A stretch of DNA of 64,000 nucleotides. It comes from Betaproteobacteria bacterium (GTDB lineage Bacteria > Pseudomonadota > Gammaproteobacteria > Burkholderiales > SG8-41). The notes under the pieces are model-generated. The model had not been told where the DNA came from and made no database searches. It saw only the letters and a program-made list of their open reading frames with translations. Shown in pieces: positions 49,604 through 59,144 of this stretch; position 1 is the first letter of the stretch; each line of letters starts with the position of its first letter. The translations under genes and the position numbers were made by a program. The stretch lies in the NCBI GenBank assembly GCA_016192825.1, contig JACPTK010000074.1, positions 62,001 to 126,000 of the forward strand, written 5' to 3'.

Positions 49604-51745
49604 TTATTGGCGCAGCGTCAGGTTGTCCTTGAGAACCTTCGGCGAAATGAAGATGAGAAGCTCGCGCCGGTCGTCCCGCTTCAGGTTCTGCTTGAACAGG
49701 AACCCGACATAGGGCAGGTCGCCCAGCACCGGGACCTTGTTCGTGCCGGAACTTTCTTCCTGCGTGTAGATCCCGCCGATCACCACCGTGCCCCCGTTCT
49801 CGACCAGCACCTCCGTGACGATCTGCTTGGTCTCGATCGCCGGTGGCGTGACGGCGAGGGTCGAAACCGAGTCCTTGTTGATCCTCAGGTTCATGATCAC
49901 GTTGTCGTCAGGCGTGATCTGCGGCTTGACCTTGAGGGAGAGCGTCGCCTTCTTGAACGAGACGCTGGTCGCGCCGCTTGAAGTCGCCTGCTGGTACGGG
50001 ACTTCGGTGCCCTGCTCGATGATCGCCTCCACCTGGTCGGCGGTGAGCACGCGCGGGCTGGAGATGACCTTGCCCTTGCCGTCGGCCTGCAGCGCCGACA
50101 GCTCCAGGTCGATGAACTTGGTGCGGCTCTGGTTGAACAGGATCATCGAGAACAAGCCGCCCGAGCCCGCCCCGACAGGCGCAGGAAGGTTCACGTTCAG
50201 GTTGCCGGTCGAGAATGCGGGAACGGTTCCGTCACTGCCCGCGTTCGGGGCAACCGTGCCCAACGCGCCGCCAAAGGTGACCACCGGCATGCGGTTAGTA
50301 TTACCAATCGAGTTACCCAGACCGAGGGGCGAACGGCCTCCACCTTCCTCGCGGTAGCCCAGCCTGACGCCGAGGTTGCGGCTGAACGTGTCGGTGGCTT
50401 CCACGATCCGCGACTCGATCATCACCTGGCGCACCGGCACGTCGACCTTGCGCAGCAGCTTGCGCACCTCCTCCAGCCGCGACGGCGTGTCCTGCACGAA
50501 GATCATGTTGGTGCGCGAGTCGACCACGGCGCTGCCGCGCTTGGAGAGGATGCGCTGCTGGGGATCGGACAGCAGCTTCTGGAAATCGGCGCCCTTCTGG
50601 TAGTTCAACTGGAAGCTCTCGGTGCGGGTCGGCTCCAGATCCGAGATCTGCTGCTGCGCCTCGAGCGCCAGCTTCTCGCGCGTGGCGAGCTCGTCCCGCG
50701 GGGCGATCCACACCACGTTGCCGGTCTTGCGCATGTCGAGGCCCTTGCTCTGCAGGATGATGTCGAGCGCCTGATCCCACGGCACGTCCTTCAGCCGCAG
50801 CGTCAGGCTGCCGCTCACCGTGTCGCTGGTGATGATGTTCAGCCCGGTGAAATCGGCGATCACCTGCAGCACCGCGCGCACCTCCACGTTCTGGAAATTG
50901 AGCGAGAGCTTCTCGCCGGTGTAGCCGCCGCCCCGCGCGATGCGATCCTGTTCCTGGGACTGCTGCTTCACTTCAACGATGAACCGGTTGTCGGACTGGT
51001 AGGCGGTGTGCTCCCAGTTGCCGCGCGGCTCGATCACCACCCGCGTGTTGCCGCCTTGCGTGACCGCGTCGATGGTTTGCACCGGCGTGCCGAAATCGGT
51101 CACATCCAGGCGCCGCTGCAGGTTCTTCGGCAACGCGGTGTTGATGAAGTCGACGACGATCGTCTTGCCCAGCAGCTTGAGGTCGATGCCGACGGCGTTG
51201 TCGGACAGGTCGACCACGATGCGTCCCTCGCCGTTGCCGCCGCGCCGGAAATCGATGTCTCGCAGCGCATGGCGCTGCTCCCCCGGCCTCGATTCGGCGA
51301 AACGGGTGGTCATCCCCGCGGGGCCCCCGGCCGCCACGGCGCCCTGCAGCGTAATAAGCAGCGCGCGTCCTTCGATCTGCGTGTCATAGCTCGTGGCGCG
51401 GGACAGATTGAGCACGAGCCGCGTGCGATCGCCCGCCTGCACGACGTTGATGCTGCGCAGGTCGCCTTCCCCGACCTCTTGCGCGCTGCGGCCGAGCGCG
51501 CTCCCGGTATTGGGAAAGTCGAACGCGATGCGCGGCGGGTTGTTCACCGTGAACCCGGCCGGCGGACTCGCGGGCGCGTCCTTCAGCGTCACCCTGACGA
51601 TCACTTTGCCGCCGGTCGCCGGGGACACGTTGATCGACTCGATGGTGTTCGCCTGGGCGTGTGCGGCGAAGCTCGCCGCGGCGAGCAGCAGCCCCAGCAA
51701 CCCGCTCAGGATCGGCGAAAAATTTAAAAAGCCTTGGATTTTCAT
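49604..51745 (-). CDS. pilQ: Type IV pilus secretin PilQ
   Basis: PilQ forms the outer-membrane channel for type IV pili and for DNA uptake. The start at 51745 (MKIQGFLNFSPILSGLLGLL) has an AGGAGA at good spacing; upstream in-frame Mets precede the signal peptide and are rejected. The 713 residues comprise a signal peptide, two AMIN domains, an STN-type domain (EKLSLNFQNVEVRAVLQVIA), NolW and the secretin core with VPVLGDLPYVGFLFK near the C-terminus. It is last in pilMNOPQ and followed by a terminator. dprA supports a competence role. Confidence 0.97.
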   Translation of the reverse strand: MKIQGFLNFSPILSGLLGLLLAAASFAAHAQANTIESINVSPATGGKVIVRVTLKDAPASPPAGFTVNNPPRIAFDFPNTGSALGRSAQEVGEGDLRSINVVQAGDRTRLVLNLSRATSYDTQIEGRALLITLQGAVAAGGPAGMTTRFAESRPGEQRHALRDIDFRRGGNGEGRIVVDLSDNAVGIDLKLLGKTIVVDFINTALPKNLQRRLDVTDFGTPVQTIDAVTQGGNTRVVIEPRGNWEHTAYQSDNRFIVEVKQQSQEQDRIARGGGYTGEKLSLNFQNVEVRAVLQVIADFTGLNIITSDTVSGSLTLRLKDVPWDQALDIILQSKGLDMRKTGNVVWIAPRDELATREKLALEAQQQISDLEPTRTESFQLNYQKGADFQKLLSDPQQRILSKRGSAVVDSRTNMIFVQDTPSRLEEVRKLLRKVDVPVRQVMIESRIVEATDTFSRNLGVRLGYREEGGGRSPLGLGNSIGNTNRMPVVTFGGALGTVAPNAGSDGTVPAFSTGNLNVNLPAPVGAGSGGLFSMILFNQSRTKFIDLELSALQADGKGKVISSPRVLTADQVEAIIEQGTEVPYQQATSSGATSVSFKKATLSLKVKPQITPDDNVIMNLRINKDSVSTLAVTPPAIETKQIVTEVLVENGGTVVIGGIYTQEESSGTNKVPVLGDLPYVGFLFKQNLKRDDRRELLIFISPKVLKDNLTLRQ

Positions 51746-51759
51746 TGTGTTGTCTCCTG

Positions 51760-52278
51760 TCATTCCTGGAGCAGCAGCGTTCGTTCTTCTTCCTTCCACT
51801 CGTTGCTGCTGTCTTGAACCAGTTCCTTCAGCTTGACCGCGGCCTCATTGATGTCGGTGATGCGCCCAAAGTTCTGCCCCATGAAATCTCCGGCCCTGAC
51901 CCGGTACAGGTTGTTGTCCGGCGTCTTGATCAGCGCGTAGAAATCCTTGTGCTGCTGCAGCGTGCCCACCATTTTTAGGTTCTCGAGAGGAAACGCTTCC
52001 AGCGGCCCCTTGCGGTGATCCTTTGGCGGCTGCAGGGCGCCGGGGACGTTGGAGGTCTTGGGCGGCTCGATCTTGCGCGGCACGAAGGGGTCGATGAGAT
52101 CGAACGCGGCGTATTCGAACGGTTCGTACGGCTTCACCTCCGGCAACGGCGGTATACGGCCGCGCGGCATGTTGTCGGACTCTTTAACGAATTGCCGCAG
52201 ATCCGAATGCTGCTCGCCGCCGCACGAGGCGAGCAGGAGACCGAGCAACGCGATTGCGAGGGAATGGCGCATCATCAT
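51760..52278 (-). CDS. pilP: Type IV pilus assembly lipoprotein PilP
   Basis: PilP is a lipoprotein that links the inner-membrane PilMNO complex to the secretin. The 172-residue protein has a lipobox in IALLGLLLASC with Cys about residue 19, a Pro-rich linker and the compact C-terminal beta domain (LENLKMVGTLQQHKDFYALI). The ATG at 52278 overlaps the pilO stop (ATGA). pilQ follows after 14 bases. Confidence 0.95.
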   Translation of the reverse strand: MMMRHSLAIALLGLLLASCGGEQHSDLRQFVKESDNMPRGRIPPLPEVKPYEPFEYAAFDLIDPFVPRKIEPPKTSNVPGALQPPKDHRKGPLEAFPLENLKMVGTLQQHKDFYALIKTPDNNLYRVRAGDFMGQNFGRITDINEAAVKLKELVQDSSNEWKEEERTLLLQE

Positions 52279-52916
52279 TTCTTCTTGCCCTTCGGAGATG
52301 CGGCCTTTCTCTGCGCCGCAATCTCTTCGTCGTCGAGATAGCGGAACGTCCTGGCGGTCGCGTCGAGCACCAATCCGCTGCCGCTGCCCTTGGCGGTGGA
52401 CAGCGCGATATTGTTCAGCGTGACGATGCGGGACAGCTTGCTGATGTCGCTTGCGAAGGCGCCGATGTCATGGTATGAGCCGCTGATCTTGATCGTAATC
52501 GGCAGCTCCGCGTAGAAATCCTGCCGCGTCTCTCCACCAGCGGGCTTGAACAGCTCAAACTGCAAGCCACGCCCCAGGCCGGCCTGGTTGATATCGGTGA
52601 GCAACGCGTCCATTTCGGACTTGCCCGGCAGCTGCTTGAGCAGCGCGCCGAACTGTTTTTCGATGTCCTCCAGCTGCTTCTGGTAGGCCGGCAGGTTGAT
52701 CGCTTCGCTCTTCTTGGTGAGGAAGGTCTTGCGCAGCCCTTGTTCCTCCGTGGCTTTTGCCTCGATCCGGGCCATCTGGTCGTCCCAGTCGAAATACCAG
52801 CTCGCGCCGACGATGGCCACGAGCACCAGCAACAGCACCGCCAGCTTGGGCAGGATCGGCCAGCTGCCGATCTTCTTCGGGTCGAGCCGCCTCAAATCAT
52901 CGAGCGTCATGGCCAT
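52275..52916 (-). CDS. pilO: Type IV pilus inner-membrane protein PilO
   Basis: PilO pairs with PilN in the inner-membrane alignment complex. The 213 residues include one membrane helix near the N-terminus (KLAVLLLVLVAIVGASWYF), a coiled coil (about 45-90) and a ferredoxin-like domain ending in a Lys-rich tail. It lies 6 bases after pilN and overlaps pilP. The YQKQLEDIEKQFGALLKQLP segment is typical. Confidence 0.95.
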   Translation of the reverse strand: MAMTLDDLRRLDPKKIGSWPILPKLAVLLLVLVAIVGASWYFDWDDQMARIEAKATEEQGLRKTFLTKKSEAINLPAYQKQLEDIEKQFGALLKQLPGKSEMDALLTDINQAGLGRGLQFELFKPAGGETRQDFYAELPITIKISGSYHDIGAFASDISKLSRIVTLNNIALSTAKGSGSGLVLDATARTFRYLDDEEIAAQRKAASPKGKKK

Positions 52917-52922
52917 GGCGCA

Positions 52923-53516
52923 TCACCTCTTCGCGGCCGGCTTGGGCGCCGGTTTTCCGGCTACGTCCTCGGGACTGGCGCGCGTTATGTTGATGTTCAT
53001 GATGAACTCATTGACACGCTGGCCGCGCTCCTGGGTCGATTTGATTTCGACCAGCCCGGGGCTGTCCAGGCTGAGGGAGGAATCCAGCTGGCGCATCAGC
53101 GTCGACACCCTCGCCTGGGACTGGGTAATGCCGGTGATCGCGACCCGGGTTCCGACCTGCTTGATGCTCTTGAGATAGACGCCATCCGGCAGCTGACGTA
53201 CCAGCTGGTCGAGCAAATGCACGACCTCGGAGCGGGTGCTCTGCAGGGTCTCCACCACCCGCTTGCGCGCGAGCAGGGCCGACGTCTGGTCCTTCAATTT
53301 CTGGATTTCGGCGATCTGCTTGTCGAGTTTTGCGATCTCGCTCTGGAGATACTTGTTGCGATCGACCTGGTTCTTGAACTGGTCCTCGAGATAGCTGTGC
53401 ACGGCGAACCAGATCGCGGCGCCGATGGCGACCACGGTTCCCAGCATGATGAAAAACTGCTTTTGTTGCTGCTGGCGCCGGATCTCGCGATGCGGAAGGA
53501 GGTTGATTCGGATCAT
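52923..53516 (-). CDS. pilN: Type IV pilus inner-membrane protein PilN
   Basis: PilN binds PilM through its cytoplasmic INLLPHRE segment, here MIRINLLPHREIRRQQQQ, the hallmark of the family. One membrane helix (FFIMLGTVVAIGAAIWFAV), a coiled coil and a periplasmic domain follow, for 197 residues. It overlaps the pilM end by 4 bases and precedes pilO. Confidence 0.96.
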   Translation of the reverse strand: MIRINLLPHREIRRQQQQKQFFIMLGTVVAIGAAIWFAVHSYLEDQFKNQVDRNKYLQSEIAKLDKQIAEIQKLKDQTSALLARKRVVETLQSTRSEVVHLLDQLVRQLPDGVYLKSIKQVGTRVAITGITQSQARVSTLMRQLDSSLSLDSPGLVEIKSTQERGQRVNEFIMNINITRASPEDVAGKPAPKPAAKR

Positions 53517-54619
53517 GGGTCAAACCTCCGCATGGCGAGTCCGCACGCCACCATCAGCGAAGGCGCATCCTGGGTCAGGGATTTCGCCCGGATTTTCGAG
53601 GACACCTGCATGTTGATGAACGGGTTCGCGATGATCGTGTCGACCTGCACGCGCTTCCCGACCGCCTCGTCCATCCCCGGAATCGCGGCGCATCCCCCCG
53701 AGAGCACGATGTGATGAATCTGGTTGTGCTGGGTCGAGGTGAAGAAGAATTGCAACGCGCGCGCCACTTCCAGGCCCAGCATGTCCATGAACGGCTGCAG
53801 CACATCGGACTCATAGTTCTCCGGCAACCCGCCGGCACGCTTGGCGGCCTCGGCTTCCTCTGGGCTCAGCCCGAAGCGATTCTGGATCTCCTGGGTGAGC
53901 TGGTTGCCGCCGAACGGCTGTTCGCGCATGTAGATCGATTGATCGTTGCGTAGCACATTGACCGCCATGACGGAGGCGCCCACGTCCACGATGGCGATAT
54001 TCTGGTCCTTGCCCTTTTCCTGGAACTGCGTCTCGATCAGCTCGAAGGCCGTCTGTGCCGCGAAGACGTCCACGTCCATGACACCGGCCTTGAGCCCCGC
54101 CGCCTCGGCTGCGGCCACCCGGTCGATAATCTTGTCCTTGCGGGAGGCGGCAATCAGCACCTCGACGTCGTCGGGGCTGTTGGGAGCAGGGCCCAGCACC
54201 TGGAAATCGAGGTTGACCTCTTCCAGTGCAAAGGGAATGTACTGGTTGGCCTCGGTCTCAACCTGCAGCGCAAGGTCATCCTCGGTTTGCCCGCCAGGCA
54301 CCAGAATCTTCTTGCTGATGACGGCCGCGTTGGGCAAGGCGAGCGCGAGGTTCTTGACGTTGCTGCCGAGGCGCTTGTGGCAACGCTTGAGCGCATCGGA
54401 GACCGCATCAAGGTTGTTGATGTTGCCTTCAAGGACCGAATCCTTGGGCAGCGGCTCGATGGCATAACGCTCGATCCGGTACATGCCCTTGCCGGCCCCC
54501 TCGATCTCCACCATCTTGATCGCGGACGAACTGATGTCGGCGCCAATCAAAGGGGGCATCTTGGCCTTGAACAGGCCCTCGAGGGCGTCGAGATTAAGAC
54601 TGAATTTTCCTTTGAGCAT
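53513..54619 (-). CDS. pilM: Type IV pilus actin-like ATPase PilM
   Basis: PilM is a cytoplasmic actin-fold protein that binds PilN and helps align the pilus machine. The phosphate motif is LIGADISSSAIKMVEI, with further actin-like motifs NIAIVDVGASVMAVNVL and IVLSGGCAAIPGMDEAV. The length is 368 residues. It is the first gene of pilMNOPQ and diverges from the PBP1A gene across a 239-base regulatory gap. Confidence 0.96.
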   Translation of the reverse strand: MLKGKFSLNLDALEGLFKAKMPPLIGADISSSAIKMVEIEGAGKGMYRIERYAIEPLPKDSVLEGNINNLDAVSDALKRCHKRLGSNVKNLALALPNAAVISKKILVPGGQTEDDLALQVETEANQYIPFALEEVNLDFQVLGPAPNSPDDVEVLIAASRKDKIIDRVAAAEAAGLKAGVMDVDVFAAQTAFELIETQFQEKGKDQNIAIVDVGASVMAVNVLRNDQSIYMREQPFGGNQLTQEIQNRFGLSPEEAEAAKRAGGLPENYESDVLQPFMDMLGLEVARALQFFFTSTQHNQIHHIVLSGGCAAIPGMDEAVGKRVQVDTIIANPFINMQVSSKIRAKSLTQDAPSLMVACGLAMRRFDP

Positions 54620-54717
54620 AGGTCAATGGGGAGACAATCCCACAGTTTACTTTAAATGCTAGCAACAACTATTTTGGATGTAAAGCGTTTTTACGCCGTT
54701 TTTCTGTTTGTGCGGAA

Positions 54718-54737
54718 CCCTGCCTATAATGGCAGGG
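54718..54737. promoter_or_regulatory. Hairpin with TATAAT loop in the pilM-ponA gap
   Basis: CCCTGCC (54718-54724) and GGCAGGG (54731-54737) are perfect complements around TATAAT (54725-54730). The perfect -10 hexamer makes a rightward promoter likely, although the -35 region (around 54701) is weak. The inverted repeat over the -10 box suggests a repressor or supercoiling-sensitive site. Confidence 0.45.
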
Positions 54738-54816
54738 ACAGTCGATATAGCTTAGCTTGCAATAAGTTGTTGTGGTGTAGCAGGTTTCACACATTACCGT
54801 GAATGGATCTTGTCAT

Positions 54817-54834
54817 TGTTGCAATATCGCAACA
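54817..54834. promoter_or_regulatory. Palindrome upstream of ponA
   Basis: TGTTGC-AATATC-GCAACA is an 18-base inverted repeat with perfect 6-base arms, 24 bases before the PBP1A start. Its placement fits an operator; the regulator is unknown. Confidence 0.4.
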
Positions 54835-54858
54835 GGAATTCTATAAGGCATTGAATTC

Positions 54859-57183
54859 ATGGAGATTCGCTGGTTGATCTTGCCGTTGGTTCTGTTCGCT
54901 TCGGCTGTTTTAGCTGCGATTATCCTGCTCGCCTTTGCTGCCGCGATCGTATTTCCAACGCTGCCCTCGCTTGAAGCGCTCACCGACTATCAGCCCAAGA
55001 TACCGCTGCGCGTCTATAGCGCTGACGGCAAGTTGATTGGCGAGTTCGGGGAAGAGCGGCGGGCGGTAGCGAAGATCCACGATGTTCCCCAGTCCATGGT
55101 CCACGCTATTCTCGCTGCGGAGGACGAACGTTTTTACCAGCATCGCGGCGTGGACTACGTGGGCGTCGCGCGCGCGGCTGTTTCCAACTTCATCTCAGGT
55201 GGCGTACGCCAGGGAGCTTCCACCATCACCATGCAGGTCGCACGTAACTTCTTCTTATCAAAGGAGAAAACGCTCACCCGCAAGTTCAACGAGATGCTGC
55301 TGGCCTTCAAGATCGAGGCCAATCTCAGCAAGGATCAGATCCTCGAGCTGTATATTAATCAGATTTATCTCGGCCAGCGCGGCTACGGGTTTGCCGCCGC
55401 AGCGCAGATCTATTTTGGCAAGCGGTTAGCCGAGTTGACGCTCGCCGAATCCGCCATGCTTGCCGGTCTGCCCAAGGCACCCTCGCGCTACAACCCGCTT
55501 GCCAACCCCAAACGGGCCAAGTTGCGTCAGCAATACGTGTTGCGCCGCATGCGCGAATTGGAGCTGATTTCCGACGAAGAGCTGGCCGCGGCTGACCAGC
55601 AGCCAATCGCGGTGAAGAAGGAAATGAACGACTATCCGGTGCGCGCCGAACATTTCGCCGAGATGGTGCGTCAGGCCCTGTATGAGCGGTACCAGGAAGA
55701 CACCTACACCAAAGGCATCCGGGTGTACACCACGCTACTGACCTCGCACCAGGAAGCCGCCTATTCGGCGCTGCGCAGGGGCGTGCAGAATTACGACCGG
55801 CGCCATGGCTACCGCGGATCCGAGGGCTATGTCGAGCTGCCGCTCAAGCTGACAGAGGAAACGCTCGAAGATGCCCTGCAGGAAACCGCCGACAGCGACG
55901 ATATCCGCGGCGCCATCGTCGTCGAAGCCGGCCCAAAGCAGGTGCGGGCGTACCGCAAGGGCGGAGAGTGGCTCGAGATCAAGGAGGACGGCCTCAGGTT
56001 CGCGGCCCGCATGCTGGGCGGGAAAGCGAACCCTGCCCAACGCATCCGCCGCGGCGCCATTATCCGCGTGCAGCGGGATGAAAAGGGGCGTTGGCACATC
56101 ACCCAGTTGCCCGCAGTCGAAGCCTCGTTCGCGGCGCTGGATCCACGCGACGGCGCCATACGAGCCATGGTCGGCGGTTTCGATTTCAATCGCAATCAAT
56201 TCAACCACGCCACCCAGGCGCTCAGACAGGCGGGATCAAGCTTCAAGCCTTTCATCTATTCCGCGGCCCTCGAGAAAGGCTTCACGTCGGCGACCGTCAT
56301 CAACGACGCGCCGCTCACGTTTACGGCGGCGCAAACCGGATCGGAACCGTGGGAGCCAAAAAACTTCGATGGCAAATTCGAGGGACCGATGCGCCTGCGT
56401 ACCGCGCTGGTCAAGTCCAAGAACCTGGTGTCGGTGCGCATCCTTCAGGCGATCTCCCCGCAGTACGCGCAGGATTACGTCACGCGCTTCGGCTTTGATC
56501 CCAGACTGCATCCCCCATATCTCACCATGGCACTCGGTGCGGGCAACGTAACGCCGATGCAGATGGTCGTGGCCTACGCCACTTTCGCCAATGGCGGTTA
56601 CCGCATCGCCCCCTACTTCATCGAGCGCGTTGAAGATGCGCGTGGCAACGTGTTGATGGCGGCGAAACCGGTGGCGGCGGGCTCGGACGCGGAGCGCGTG
56701 ATCGACGAGCGCAATGCGTTCATTATGACCAGCATTCTTCGCGACGTCGTGCGCGTGGGCACCGGCGCGCGCGTGATGAAGCTCGGACGCGGTGACCTCG
56801 CCGGCAAGACGGGCACTACCAACGAGTTCGTGGATGCCTGGTTTTGCGGCTACAACGCCGAACTGGTGGCGGTGGCGTGGATCGGGTTCGACACGCCGCA
56901 AACGCTCGGGCGAAACGAGACCGGTTCGCAGGCGGCGCTGCCCATCTGGATGGACTATATGGGCGCCGTTCTGAAAGGAGTTCCCGAGCACGCGCTGGCG
57001 CCACCCAACGGTGTCGTTGCGATGCGCATCAATCCGGACACGGGGCTGCGGGTGGCCGAAGCAGAGGGGGGCCTCGTCGACTATTTCTATCATGAATCCC
57101 CGCCTCCCGAGCACGAGACGTTGATCGGCGGGGTGATAGGCGGCGACCGCCCGCGCGAAGAGGTGCGCAACCAGCTGTTCTGA
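54859..57183 (+). CDS. ponA: Bifunctional penicillin-binding protein 1A
   Basis: PBP1A polymerises glycan strands and cross-links peptides in the periplasm. One N-terminal membrane anchor is followed by the GT51 domain, with the catalytic Glu in ILAAEDERFYQHRGVD and RQGASTITMQVARNFFLS. The transpeptidase domain has SSFKPF (nucleophile Ser), SKN in VKSKNLVSV, and KTGTTNEF. The PBP1A-type OB insert lies between them. The length is 774 residues. Divergence from pilM is the standard proteobacterial arrangement for ponA/mrcA. Confidence 0.97.
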   Translation: MEIRWLILPLVLFASAVLAAIILLAFAAAIVFPTLPSLEALTDYQPKIPLRVYSADGKLIGEFGEERRAVAKIHDVPQSMVHAILAAEDERFYQHRGVDYVGVARAAVSNFISGGVRQGASTITMQVARNFFLSKEKTLTRKFNEMLLAFKIEANLSKDQILELYINQIYLGQRGYGFAAAAQIYFGKRLAELTLAESAMLAGLPKAPSRYNPLANPKRAKLRQQYVLRRMRELELISDEELAAADQQPIAVKKEMNDYPVRAEHFAEMVRQALYERYQEDTYTKGIRVYTTLLTSHQEAAYSALRRGVQNYDRRHGYRGSEGYVELPLKLTEETLEDALQETADSDDIRGAIVVEAGPKQVRAYRKGGEWLEIKEDGLRFAARMLGGKANPAQRIRRGAIIRVQRDEKGRWHITQLPAVEASFAALDPRDGAIRAMVGGFDFNRNQFNHATQALRQAGSSFKPFIYSAALEKGFTSATVINDAPLTFTAAQTGSEPWEPKNFDGKFEGPMRLRTALVKSKNLVSVRILQAISPQYAQDYVTRFGFDPRLHPPYLTMALGAGNVTPMQMVVAYATFANGGYRIAPYFIERVEDARGNVLMAAKPVAAGSDAERVIDERNAFIMTSILRDVVRVGTGARVMKLGRGDLAGKTGTTNEFVDAWFCGYNAELVAVAWIGFDTPQTLGRNETGSQAALPIWMDYMGAVLKGVPEHALAPPNGVVAMRINPDTGLRVAEAEGGLVDYFYHESPPPEHETLIGGVIGGDRPREEVRNQLF

Positions 57184-57189
57184 GCGACC

Positions 57190-57792
57190 ATGCCCAGGGA
57201 CACCGGCCGCAACGACCGGCGCAGCCGCATTGCCCATCTCGCGGCGCGGCTGATGGCCGAGGACGGCATCGAAGACCACGCGATTGCCAAGCGCAAAGCC
57301 GCGCGCCAGGCGGGAACGCCGGATACGCGCGAGCTGCCGACCAACGAAGAGGTCGACGATGCGCTGCGGAGCTACCAGGAGATCTACCACAAGGACGAGC
57401 ATCGTGACCGGCTGCGCGCGCTGCGCGCCAAGGCGCTGCGGGCGATGCGGGAGCTCGCGCGCTTCAATCCGTACTTGACCGGCTCCGTCCTGAGCGGCAA
57501 TGCCGGCAAGTATGCGGACATCAACCTCCAGCTATTCACGGATAACGGGAAAGCAGTCGAGCTTTATCTGATAGATCGGGGCATTGCCTACCGGAGTGCG
57601 CAGAGCCGGCTCTACGCCGGTGAGGCGTCGCTCGTGGCGCCGAAGTACACCATTGTCGACGACGGCACCGAGATCGAGATCACCGTGCTTTCGCCGCGCG
57701 AATTGCGTGGGCCGCTGCGCGGCAGCCCCGAAGGAAAGAGCATCGAGCGGGCCAAACTGCAGGCAGTTGAGCAATTACTCGCGCAGACCTGA
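57190..57792 (+). CDS. Nucleotidyltransferase-like protein of unknown role
   Basis: This 200-residue protein is soluble, with a basic, helical first half (NDRRSRIAHLAARLMAEDG) and a mixed alpha/beta second half. The segment YLTGSVLSGNAGKYADINLQ followed by LFTDN resembles the GS...D-x-D/N-x-hydrophobic pattern of minimal nucleotidyltransferase folds, though the second acidic residue is Asn. It starts 6 bases after ponA and probably shares its transcript. Its stop abuts the hemB stop, making TGATCA. I recognise no better-known family, and the function is not established. Confidence 0.75.
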   Translation: MPRDTGRNDRRSRIAHLAARLMAEDGIEDHAIAKRKAARQAGTPDTRELPTNEEVDDALRSYQEIYHKDEHRDRLRALRAKALRAMRELARFNPYLTGSVLSGNAGKYADINLQLFTDNGKAVELYLIDRGIAYRSAQSRLYAGEASLVAPKYTIVDDGTEIEITVLSPRELRGPLRGSPEGKSIERAKLQAVEQLLAQT

Positions 57793-58833
<1,041 letters not shown>

Positions 58834-58922
58834 TCACTGAAAGGGGAACTATCGCGCATTATAGTCGTCTTATTTGGTAGACGATGTTGAGTCGTCTCCC
58901 GCTTCTCCTCCCTGAGCGGGTT

Positions 58923-58946
58923 GCCTTAATCCTAGTTAAGGCTTTT
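58923..58946 (+). terminator. Intrinsic terminator 1 of the candidate sRNA
   Basis: GCCTTAA-TCCTAG-TTAAGGC followed by TTTT. The stem is a perfect 7 bp and is shortly followed by a stronger terminator. Confidence 0.65.
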
Positions 58947-58947
58947 G

Positions 58948-58983
58948 CCCCCGGTTTTACTCCCCTTTAACCGGGGGTTTTTT
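58948..58983 (+). terminator. Intrinsic terminator 2 of the candidate sRNA
   Basis: CCCCCGGTT (58948-58956) and AACCGGGGG (58969-58977) make a perfect 9-bp stem followed by six T. It is too far from any upstream plus-strand gene to be that gene's terminator, which argues for a transcript starting in this gap. Confidence 0.9.
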
Positions 58984-59144
58984 GTGTACGTTGATGGCCG
59001 CCGGGTCCCCGTGAGCACACCCTGACGCCGCGCAACGGAGCAGCGAAAATCGTCTAGGTTGTTGTTATCGCGCCTGAAACTGGCGCGTGCGGGAGGGCTT
59101 CTGTACAATACGCGTTCCGCGTAAGCGCCAACCCAGGAGCCCGA

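Larger units (their letters stand above)
58865..58983 (+). ncRNA. Candidate small regulatory RNA with C-rich loop
   Basis: The 341-base gap between hemB and the cytochrome gene has no ORF but strong RNA-like structure. The order is a TATAGT -10 box (58860-58865); stem TCGTCT/AGACGA (58865-58884); stem CCCGCT/AGCGGG (58898-58920) with the pyrimidine loop TCTCCTCCCTG; stem GCCTTAA/TTAAGGC with TTTT; and stem CCCCCGGTT/AACCGGGGG with six T. A CTCCTCC loop can pair with Shine-Dalgarno sequences, as in known Hfq-dependent sRNAs. The exact 5' end is unclear. No known RNA family is recognised. Confidence 0.6.
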
